This document shows, piece after piece, positions 1 through 5,091 of a stretch of DNA of 5,503 bases. The notes under the pieces are model-generated. The model made no database searches, was not told the DNA's origin, and saw only the letters and a list, made by a program, of their open reading frames with translations. The stretch covers positions 544 through 6,046 of the forward strand of contig JAPLVQ010000076.1 in NCBI GenBank assembly GCA_026397035.1. The letters are read 5' to 3'. Each line of letters begins with the position of its first letter. Position 1 is the first letter of the stretch. A program made the position numbers and the translations under genes. The stretch is from Candidatus Iainarchaeum sp. (GTDB lineage: Archaea > Iainarchaeota > Iainarchaeia > Iainarchaeales > JAAZKV01).

Positions 1-1
1 G

Positions 2-157
2 GAAGACTTTGAAAAACTCAAATCATTGAATTTTGTACGCAAAGAGAAAAAAGCGTTCAAGAGAAAAACAAGGACTATGATTAAAATTATTACAAACACT
101 GCCAAGACAAGTTCAAGCACAAAATCACAGCAAAATAAAGTATTGAATAGGATTTAA
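2..157 (+). CDS. 3' end of an unidentified lysine-rich protein (partial)
   Basis: An open frame enters from the left edge and ends at TAA 155-157, giving 51 codons before the stop; the first base of the window belongs to the preceding codon. I do not recognise the protein. The visible tail is strongly basic (11 Lys plus several Arg in 51 residues). It begins with a charged, helix-like segment (EDFEKLKSLNF) and ends in a Ser/Thr/Gln/Asn-rich stretch, which suggests a disordered, possibly nucleic-acid-binding C-terminus. The other two plus frames have stops within the first 30 bases, so this is the only plus frame that could carry a gene in from the left. The A-rich composition matches taw3 and the CCA gene on the same strand. 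It is convergent with elp3. A chance open frame cannot be excluded at this length. Confidence 0.5.
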   Translation, partial: EDFEKLKSLNFVRKEKKAFKRKTRTMIKIITNTAKTSSSTKSQQNKVLNRI

Positions 158-231
158 AGCTTTTGAAACCAATTTGCCGGTAAAAAAGGCTAATTCAAAT
201 ATAATCCCTGAGCTTTCATACGCCATGAGCT

Positions 232-245
232 TTTATAATTATAAA
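232..245. repeat. Perfect 14-bp AT palindrome in convergent spacer
   Basis: TTTATAATTATAAA equals its own reverse complement. It lies in the 117-bp spacer (158-274) between two converging gene ends. A weaker pair, GAGCTTT at 227-233 and AAAGCTC at 277-283, flanks it and could pair around it, and TGAGCTTT is also directly repeated at 209-216 and 226-233. On the minus strand a T6 run lies at 187-182, downstream of elp3, and may help terminate it. The function is unknown; AT-rich palindromes of this size also arise by chance. Confidence 0.35.
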
Positions 246-274
246 TCTTTTATAATCTTAAAACTTTCACAATT

Positions 275-1861
275 CTAAAGCTCTTTGGAAACATAAGGAC
301 CATCCTTTTTGTAACCAAAGTTTTTGATGTAATACTCTTTCACTCCAAGCCCAGAAATTACAACCATTTTTTTTGAATCAAACCTTTCTTTTGCTATCCT
401 TTCAGCTTCAAGCATTAATTCTTTTCCTAAACCCTGATGCTGTGTTTTACTTGCATCATGAACCCCAAGCGAAAGCGCACGACCATATACATGAAGCTCT
501 CTAAGAAGAGCAGTATTTGGTTTAATTTGGGGCAAAAAAGGAAAAGCAGGATTTCTTAAACGCGCAAAACCAAACAAAGCATCCTTTGACTCCGCTGAAA
601 TAAAAGCCTCTTCACCCTTACTCGCATCATAAAACTCAACACCCAGCTTTGCATTAAGGTCAATATTCGGGTTTGAACGAGAAACAATTCCAATTTCTCT
701 GCATCTAATACACTTACATTTCTTTCCTTGTTTATGAAGCTCTTCTTCAACAAGCTGACGCAAATTCGTTTTTTTTATTCCCCCAGAAATTATTGTACTA
801 GGAATATCCCTGTTTACACGCATCACACGCACCCATTTAGGAAGAGAGGATTTTATTTCTACAAGCATTTTTGAAGCATGCGCCTCATCAATCGGTTCAA
901 ATTTGTTTTTCTCCCACAAGTCAAAAAGCTTGGTGCCTTTAATCACAAGACACGGATAAAACTTTACCATATCCGGCTTAAAACGCTCATCAGAAAAAAT
1001 CATTTTAAAATTCTTCAAATCCTTCTTGTACTTACTGCCTGGGAGACCTGGCATTAAATGATAAAGAACCTTAAACGCTGAATCTTTTAGAAGGGCAGTA
1101 GAATCAACAACATCCTTAACCGTGTGACCGCGATTAATTTTCTTGTAAATCAAATTATCGGGATTCTGGACACCAAGTTCAACGCGGGTACCCCCAAGAG
1201 AAAGCAACTCTTTAATTTCAGACTTAGCACAAAGATCAGGTCTAGTCTCAAAAGTAATTCCCACAACACGCCTTTTGGATGCTTCAGCAAGTATTTTTGC
1301 CCGCGCAAAAGAAACAGTTTTTTTCCCAATAACCCCGTCAAGACTCTTTTTTACTAAAAGTTCCTGCTTACTTTTTGATAGAGTAGTAAAAGAACTTCCT
1401 TGAAAAATTAATTCTATCTTTTCTGCGCGATTTCCTGTCAAATCAAGCTGGGTTACTCGATTTGAAACAATTTTGTAAGGATCAAAACCAAGTCTTTGCG
1501 CGCGAAGAGAAGAAGGTTCGTACCCTGTATATGATTTGGGTGAAGATTTTCCTTCAAATGAAGTTGGGCAATAAATACACTTGCCGGGGCATGGAAAAGG
1601 AGGAAGCATTACTGCAACAACCTGTACACCGGAAATACTTCTAGTAGGCTTTATTGAAAGAAGACTTCGGATAACTTTTGATGGATTTTTTGATTGAGCA
1701 AGAATAAAAGAATGTGAAGGCATTTCTTCAAGACCCAAACTACCGCTCCAAAAAAATTTTCGCTCGCTCAAAGAAGACTCGTCAAAAATTAGTCCCGAAT
1801 CAATATCTAAAATTATTTTCTCGGCAAAAGCGCGAACCTTGCTTAAGATTTTACTAGCCAT
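275..1861 (-). CDS. elp3: Elp3 family tRNA U34 carboxymethyltransferase (radical SAM / acetyltransferase)
   Basis: Elp3 uses SAM radical chemistry and acetyl-CoA to place a carboxymethyl group on C5 of wobble uridine 34; in archaea it works without the other Elongator subunits. The product is 528 residues, a normal family length. In order: a basic N-terminal tRNA-binding region; a radical SAM core from about residue 78, with cluster cysteines C91, C95 and C98, then SYTGYEP, FETRPDLC, RVELGVQ, NRGHTV and YHLMPGLPGS; a linker with WVRVMRVNRDIP and a cysteine cluster (C382, C384, C387) that probably binds zinc; and a C-terminal acetyltransferase domain with the acetyl-CoA loop QHQGLGKELM (474-483), then SGLGVKEYY and FGY. 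Start: ATG at 1861-1859; a TTG eight codons upstream overlaps the preceding gene and is less likely. There is no Shine-Dalgarno; the gene follows a secreted-protein gene by 10 bp, so it is probably cotranscribed. Odd: cysteine spacing is CX3CX2C where archaeal relatives usually have CX4CX2C, the following GGP is TSF, and the usual GGT is GSS. Confidence 0.95.
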   Translation of the reverse strand: MASKILSKVRAFAEKIILDIDSGLIFDESSLSERKFFWSGSLGLEEMPSHSFILAQSKNPSKVIRSLLSIKPTRSISGVQVVAVMLPPFPCPGKCIYCPTSFEGKSSPKSYTGYEPSSLRAQRLGFDPYKIVSNRVTQLDLTGNRAEKIELIFQGSSFTTLSKSKQELLVKKSLDGVIGKKTVSFARAKILAEASKRRVVGITFETRPDLCAKSEIKELLSLGGTRVELGVQNPDNLIYKKINRGHTVKDVVDSTALLKDSAFKVLYHLMPGLPGSKYKKDLKNFKMIFSDERFKPDMVKFYPCLVIKGTKLFDLWEKNKFEPIDEAHASKMLVEIKSSLPKWVRVMRVNRDIPSTIISGGIKKTNLRQLVEEELHKQGKKCKCIRCREIGIVSRSNPNIDLNAKLGVEFYDASKGEEAFISAESKDALFGFARLRNPAFPFLPQIKPNTALLRELHVYGRALSLGVHDASKTQHQGLGKELMLEAERIAKERFDSKKMVVISGLGVKEYYIKNFGYKKDGPYVSKEL

Positions 1862-1871
1862 AAAAAAAGCA

Positions 1872-2645
1872 CTAATTAAAAACAAAAGAAACTATTCCGC
1901 CCAAAAAATAGCTGGGAAGAAGGGAAAAAGAAAAGAAAGGAAGCCCAAGCGAAGACATAGTGAATTTATTCTTTAGAGTAGGCTTTGAATCAACGCCAAA
2001 AACAAACTCCTTACTCAAACCAGCATAACTAATTGTTGTTGTAAACTCTTTTTTTCCGGCCAGCCTTGGAATAATCGAGAAAGTACGCTCGGAAGACTGG
2101 CGCCTTGGAACAGTAAATTCCCCCTTAAAATTCTCTTTAACCCAGCTCGCCGACAAATCGGTAGAAACCAAAAACTTTGCATCAGAGTCAGTGTTATTCA
2201 CAAAGAAAAGAGTATACTCGGCAGGAGAATCTACAAAAACCTTCTGCTCTGCAATAGATGAAGGAGAAACATCCAAAGAATCCACTACTACCGAGAAAAA
2301 TACTTTAACCGTATCATCACTCGAAGGACCCAAAAGTTTTATAGTCAAAGGATAATCACCAACAACCGCGTTTGACGGGGCTGTTATGAAGAGCTTAATT
2401 GATTCAGTATCATAAATAGTAGAACTTGAAAAACCGTTTGAAAGAGCAGAAACAACAACAAGCGAATCATACTTATTTGTAAGCTCTTTTGAGAAAACCA
2501 GCTCAATAGTATTGCCCGGAGCCACTGAACCCACAAAACTAGCGCTGGAAGAAAGCTCCTGTGATATAGGATCAACAAGCCTCACGGCAAAAACACTTGA
2601 AGCCAAAACAATAACAAAAAACAAAATAAATGCTTTTTTAAACAT
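1872..2645 (-). CDS. Secreted, probably membrane-anchored beta-sandwich protein
   Basis: A 257-residue protein of unknown specific function, predicted to be exported. The N-terminus is a clear Sec signal peptide: MFKK, about 13 hydrophobic residues, then SSVFA with likely cleavage after A20. The mature part is Ser/Val/Thr/Phe-rich and beta-strand-like. It appears to hold two modules, about 21-122 and 123-222. The second (SLDVSPSS, YTLFFVNNTD, W168, then FTVPRR and FSIIPRLAGKKEFTTTISYAG) resembles the Ig-like NEW3/CARDB type found in archaeal surface proteins; this is a fold-level resemblance only. A hydrophobic stretch at about 233-256 reaches the last residue, with lysines just before it and no basic tail after it, which is unusual for a C-terminal anchor. 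Start: ATG at 2645-2643, which puts the signal peptide at the terminus; a TTG three codons upstream is less likely. It is the first gene of a two-gene unit with elp3 and is divergent from taw3. Confidence 0.8.
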   Translation of the reverse strand: MFKKAFILFFVIVLASSVFAVRLVDPISQELSSSASFVGSVAPGNTIELVFSKELTNKYDSLVVVSALSNGFSSSTIYDTESIKLFITAPSNAVVGDYPLTIKLLGPSSDDTVKVFFSVVVDSLDVSPSSIAEQKVFVDSPAEYTLFFVNNTDSDAKFLVSTDLSASWVKENFKGEFTVPRRQSSERTFSIIPRLAGKKEFTTTISYAGLSKEFVFGVDSKPTLKNKFTMSSLGLPFFSFSLLPSYFLGGIVSFVFN

Positions 2646-2692
2646 ACAAACCAATCAAATAAGTATTAGAATAGAATAAAAAGGTTATTATT
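2646..2692. promoter_or_regulatory. Compact divergent promoter region between secreted-protein gene and taw3
   Basis: This 47-bp spacer separates two divergent start codons and must hold promoter elements for both unless transcription starts inside a gene. It is almost entirely A/T. Reading toward the minus gene, TTTTTATTCTAT (2682-2671) is a weak TATA-like element at about the right distance for a leaderless mRNA. Reading toward taw3, the AT-rich run around 2656-2668 is a weak candidate. AAAAAGGTT at 2678-2686 puts an AAGG sequence 8 nt before the taw3 ATG and may serve as a weak Shine-Dalgarno. No element is a strong consensus match, so the two promoters probably overlap, but their exact positions are not determined. 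Confidence 0.4.
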
Positions 2693-3313
2693 ATGAACAA
2701 AAAAACAAAAGGGCAAAACAAAAACTGTCTGGAAGCAACACGGTTTGAAATGACAAAAAAACATCATTTAAATACTTATGAAGAAGCAAAAAAAATGGGG
2801 AGAATGGACAAAGACTTTATCCCATTATGCAATTATATTGCAAAAACCAAAAATTATTTTACAACAAGCTCGTGCGCCGGAAGAATAGCGCTGATAAGCC
2901 TGGGCCCAGAAGAAACTAAACAAGAAAGCGCATTCTACCGAAAATGGCACAGAAAAGTTAAACCAAAAGAAGTACTGGAAGCATTTAAGGAATACAAAGG
3001 AAGCGTATTATGGTTCAAGCAAGAACCCTTAATATTTCATTTAGGGACTAATTCAATAGAAAACGCGAAAAAAATACTGGAATTATGCGAAAAAACAGGA
3101 ATAAAACGCGCCGGAATAAAATCGGCAAAAGAAGGAAAATACATTATTGAAATGCTCGGTACACAAAACATTACAACCCCCATAGTAGACCAAAAAATGC
3201 GCGCAAGCGAAGAATATGTAAAGTATCTTGCAAAAAAAGGAAACGAGAAATTTGAGAAAAACCAAGCGCTGATAAAAAAACTTTTTAAAAACGCGAAAGA
3301 AATACTTTTTTAA
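2693..3313 (+). CDS. taw3: Taw3/TYW3 wyosine-derivative methyltransferase
   Basis: Taw3 (eukaryotic TYW3) transfers a methyl group from SAM to N4 of the tricyclic wyosine precursor at G37, next to the anticodon of tRNA-Phe, downstream of Trm5/Taw1 in the archaeal wyosine pathway. The protein is 206 residues, full length for the archaeal family. Family blocks in order: F18 followed by KKHHL; AKKMGRMDKD (32-41); the signature NYFTTSSCAGRI (54-65); FYRKWHRKV (81-89); LWFKQEPLIFHLG (106-118); IKRAGIKSAKEGKYIIEMLGT (137-157); and a basic helical C-terminus. Start: ATG 2693, which keeps the conserved F18; the ATG at 2750 would remove it. A weak AAGG lies 8 nt upstream. It is lysine-rich (36 of 206). 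It is transcribed alone, divergent from the secreted-protein gene and convergent with the ATPase gene. Taw1, Taw2 and Trm5 are not in view. Confidence 0.93.
   Translation: MNKKTKGQNKNCLEATRFEMTKKHHLNTYEEAKKMGRMDKDFIPLCNYIAKTKNYFTTSSCAGRIALISLGPEETKQESAFYRKWHRKVKPKEVLEAFKEYKGSVLWFKQEPLIFHLGTNSIENAKKILELCEKTGIKRAGIKSAKEGKYIIEMLGTQNITTPIVDQKMRASEEYVKYLAKKGNEKFEKNQALIKKLFKNAKEILF
3306..3311 (+). terminator. T6 tract at end of taw3
   Basis: Six T residues overlap the taw3 stop codon. Short oligo-T runs in the non-template strand can stop archaeal RNA polymerase without a hairpin, so this may be part of the taw3 terminator. A 10-bp AT palindrome (ATAATATTAT, 3320-3329) follows. Evidence is composition only. 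Confidence 0.25.
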
Positions 3314-3368
3314 TAAAATATAATATTATCCCTGTCTTGCACCCTCTTTAGGAGAAAACGGCTCTACG

Positions 3369-3375
3369 AAAAAAA
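3369..3375 (-). terminator. T7 tract downstream of the ATPase gene
   Basis: On the minus strand a run of seven T lies 12 nt beyond the ATPase stop codon, within the 74-bp convergent spacer (3314-3387). It is a plausible intrinsic archaeal terminator of the oligo-T type. Only a poor stem (about 3 bp) is visible nearby. Confidence 0.35.
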
Positions 3376-3387
3376 TCTTTAAACAAA

Positions 3388-4917
3388 CTAGTCAGTCTGC
3401 TTCATTGCCGCAAGAACCTTATCCCTGTCATAATAATAAGATTCAATTACTTCAAGAACCTCCATTGATTTTCTTATTCCCTGCTTAAACATCCACTCAA
3501 GCAATTTTTGGCGAACCCTAAGCTCCGAAGACACTTCAAGACGCGTTAGAGAATTAACCTCCCCAATCTTTTCAAGCACCCCGCCAACAAGCTCGGTTTT
3601 CTTTAAAATATTTATAGAATTATCATAATCAAAAATCGTGCCAAACAAAACCTTATCTTCCATTCTTGAAAGCTCGACAATTTGGGTAACACGCCTTTCA
3701 ACACCCCCCGATTTTAAGCGACGCCTCTGCATAACAACAATCAAATCAAGCAAAGGAAGCATGGACTGGGGAACAGAAAGCGGACGCTCCTGCAGTTTAA
3801 CAATCGCTTCCCTAGCATTATTCGCATGAATCGTACTAAGACAGCCCTTATGCCCCGTATCCATCGCAGTAAAAAAAGTCAAAGCCTCACTACCCCTAAC
3901 CTCCCCAACAATAATCCTATCAGGACGCATACGCATCGCGTTACGCAAAAGAGAATCCATAGAAACCTCGTGAGCAACACTACTCCTAGCTTCAAACGGA
4001 ACCCAATTAGATCTACCAGGAAGAGAAAGCTCAACAGTATCCTCAATAGAAACAATACGCTCGCTCAAACGCGCAAAATTAGAAAGAACATTTAATATAG
4101 TAGTCTTACCGCAAGCACTGCCCCCTGTAATTAAAACATTTTGGGGGAATGTGCCAAAACCATCCACCATCAACCACAAAAAAGCAGCGGCCTCAGAAGT
4201 AATAGTACCATTCTCAATCAAATCAATAATTGAAAGAGGAACATGAGGAAACTTTCTTATAGTAAGCGTCGCACCAAGCGGGGAAAGCTCGCCAAGCGTG
4301 GCATTCGCGCGGCAGCCATCAGGAAGACGAGCATCAAGCAAAGGATTATCAGCGCTAAATTCTTTACCAAGAGTAACAGCAACTTTTTGAATCGCATCAA
4401 GAACATTATTCTCGCTAAAAACAGTATTCACTCTACACATACCAAACTGCTTGTGGAAAACAAAAACATTATCACAAGAATTAACCATTAACTCTTCAAG
4501 AGAATCATCAAGAAAGAAAAAAGCAAACTGCTTAAGCCCGATTGAATTCTGCAAAACAAACTCCGCGAAAAAACGCGTATCCTTCACAAAATGAATCTTT
4601 GACAAAAGCTTGACAAGAGAAGAAAATAAAAATTCATATTCTTTTTTTGACGCAAACCTATTATTTAACTGATTAAGCTGAACAAAAGAAACTATTTCAT
4701 CTGAAAAAGCATCATTAAACTCTTCATCAACCCCCTCAAAAAGCTTTTTGTAAAGTGACCCCCTCCAAATCTCTTTTACTAAAATGTCAGCAAAATCAGC
4801 CTCTTTTCCTGAAAGAAAACTTTGCTTAATATCATAAAAGTTTGAAGAAATGCCGCCCGTAATCTCAGCGAAACGCGAAGAATCAAGCTTTTTGAGCCGA
4901 ACATCAGTAAAATCCAT
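3388..4917 (-). CDS. Type II/IV secretion ATPase, archaeal FlaI/TadA (CpaF/VirB11) family
   Basis: A hexameric AAA-like motor ATPase of the family that drives archaellum rotation, pilus assembly or protein export at the cytoplasmic face of the membrane. The 509 residues contain a poorly conserved N-terminal region (1-130); a second N-terminal domain with LPDGCRANAT and ATLTIRKFP (198-225); then the motor core: Walker A GGSACGKTT (265-273), Asp box VSIEDTVEL (289-297), Walker B IIVGEVRGSEA (335-345) and His box GHKGCLSTIHAN (355-366). The tail (about 458-509; RQKLLEWMFKQGIRK, then YYYDRDKVL) is the extension typical of archaeal members. Start: ATG 4917-4915; a TATA box at 4953-4943 would begin transcription about 5 nt before it, which rules against the upstream TTG at 4986. 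Walker A has Cys where Ser is usual (GGTASGKT). No FlaJ/TadC membrane partner, prepilin or prepilin peptidase is visible, so the specific machine cannot be assigned. Confidence 0.9.
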   Translation of the reverse strand: MDFTDVRLKKLDSSRFAEITGGISSNFYDIKQSFLSGKEADFADILVKEIWRGSLYKKLFEGVDEEFNDAFSDEIVSFVQLNQLNNRFASKKEYEFLFSSLVKLLSKIHFVKDTRFFAEFVLQNSIGLKQFAFFFLDDSLEELMVNSCDNVFVFHKQFGMCRVNTVFSENNVLDAIQKVAVTLGKEFSADNPLLDARLPDGCRANATLGELSPLGATLTIRKFPHVPLSIIDLIENGTITSEAAAFLWLMVDGFGTFPQNVLITGGSACGKTTILNVLSNFARLSERIVSIEDTVELSLPGRSNWVPFEARSSVAHEVSMDSLLRNAMRMRPDRIIVGEVRGSEALTFFTAMDTGHKGCLSTIHANNAREAIVKLQERPLSVPQSMLPLLDLIVVMQRRRLKSGGVERRVTQIVELSRMEDKVLFGTIFDYDNSINILKKTELVGGVLEKIGEVNSLTRLEVSSELRVRQKLLEWMFKQGIRKSMEVLEVIESYYYDRDKVLAAMKQTD

Positions 4918-4942
4918 TATAAAAACCGCACAAAACTGCAAG

Positions 4943-4953
4943 TATATATAAAA
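4943..4953 (-). promoter_or_regulatory. TATA box (box A) of the secretion ATPase gene
   Basis: On the minus strand this reads TTTTATATATA, a strong match to the archaeal box A consensus TTTATATA. Its centre is about 31 bp before the ATG at 4917, so transcription starting 25-27 bp downstream would give a 5' leader of about 5 nt. No Shine-Dalgarno is seen before the ATG, in agreement with near-leaderless translation. The core TATATATA is symmetric, but a plus-strand reading has no start codon at matching distance. Confidence 0.65.
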
Positions 4954-5024
4954 GAAAGTAGTATAATAAATTAACCAGGAAAACAAGAAACTGTTGAAAA
5001 TGATAAAAGTAAATACTCTACAAA

Positions 5025-5032
5025 GTATAAAT
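5025..5032 (+). promoter_or_regulatory. Candidate TATA box for the CCA enzyme transcript
   Basis: GTATAAAT preceded by ACAAA resembles an archaeal BRE/TATA pair. Initiation 25-27 bp downstream would fall near 5054-5056, giving a 35-nt leader before the CCA start, or a leader of a few nt before the small ORF at 5059. A second AT-rich candidate, GTATAATAAA, lies at 4961-4970. The choice between them is inference. Confidence 0.35.
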
Positions 5033-5058
5033 TGAATAAACGGCTACAAAAAGGTTTT

Positions 5059-5091
5059 ATGCTGGAAAAATATTTGCTGAAGGAATATTGA
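5059..5091 (+). CDS. Possible 10-codon leader ORF overlapping the CCA start
   Basis: ATG 5059 opens a 10-residue ORF (MLEKYLLKEY) whose TGA stop at 5089-5091 overlaps the ATG of the CCA enzyme in a TGATG arrangement, the pattern typical of translational coupling. AAAAAGGTT lies 4 nt upstream of its ATG, and a candidate TATA box lies about 30 bp upstream. The same frame is open back to 4975 but has no other ATG. There is no conservation evidence, and an ORF this short can occur by chance. Confidence 0.3.
   Translation: MLEKYLLKEY
5079..5084 (+). promoter_or_regulatory. Shine-Dalgarno of the CCA enzyme gene
   Basis: GAAGGA lies 6 nt before the ATG at 5091. It is the best ribosome binding site in the window and fixes that ATG as the start; the encoded N-terminus has the length expected before the conserved GSSARGT motif. 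The site lies inside the overlapping small ORF. Confidence 0.6.

Noticed and set aside
1124..1644. Plus-strand open frames at 1124-1357 and 1462-1644
   Set aside because: They lie antisense to the conserved radical SAM core of elp3 and show no recognisable protein features.
1862..1885. Upstream TTG start for elp3 at 1885
   Set aside because: It overlaps the stop of the preceding gene and adds only eight hydrophobic residues; ATG 1861 is the stronger start.
3314..3387. Possible small RNA or tRNA in the convergent spacer
   Set aside because: No cloverleaf, no TTCGANNC-like T-loop, no C/D box pair and only stems of about 3 bp are visible.
3638..4491. Several plus-strand open frames (3638-3829, 3826-4095, 4243-4491) inside the ATPase gene
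   Set aside because: They are antisense to a strongly conserved ATPase coding sequence; their basic, Asn/Thr-rich translations simply reflect the A/C-rich plus strand.
4918..4986. N-terminal extension of the ATPase from TTG 4986, giving a hydrophobic, membrane-like leader
   Set aside because: It would be read through the TATA box region; ATG 4917 sits at near-leaderless distance from that box, and these ATPases are cytoplasmic without an N-terminal membrane segment.
5000..5035. Second short ORF (11 codons, MIKVNTLQSIN) upstream of the CCA gene
   Set aside because: It has no ribosome binding site, no linkage to the next start and no other support.
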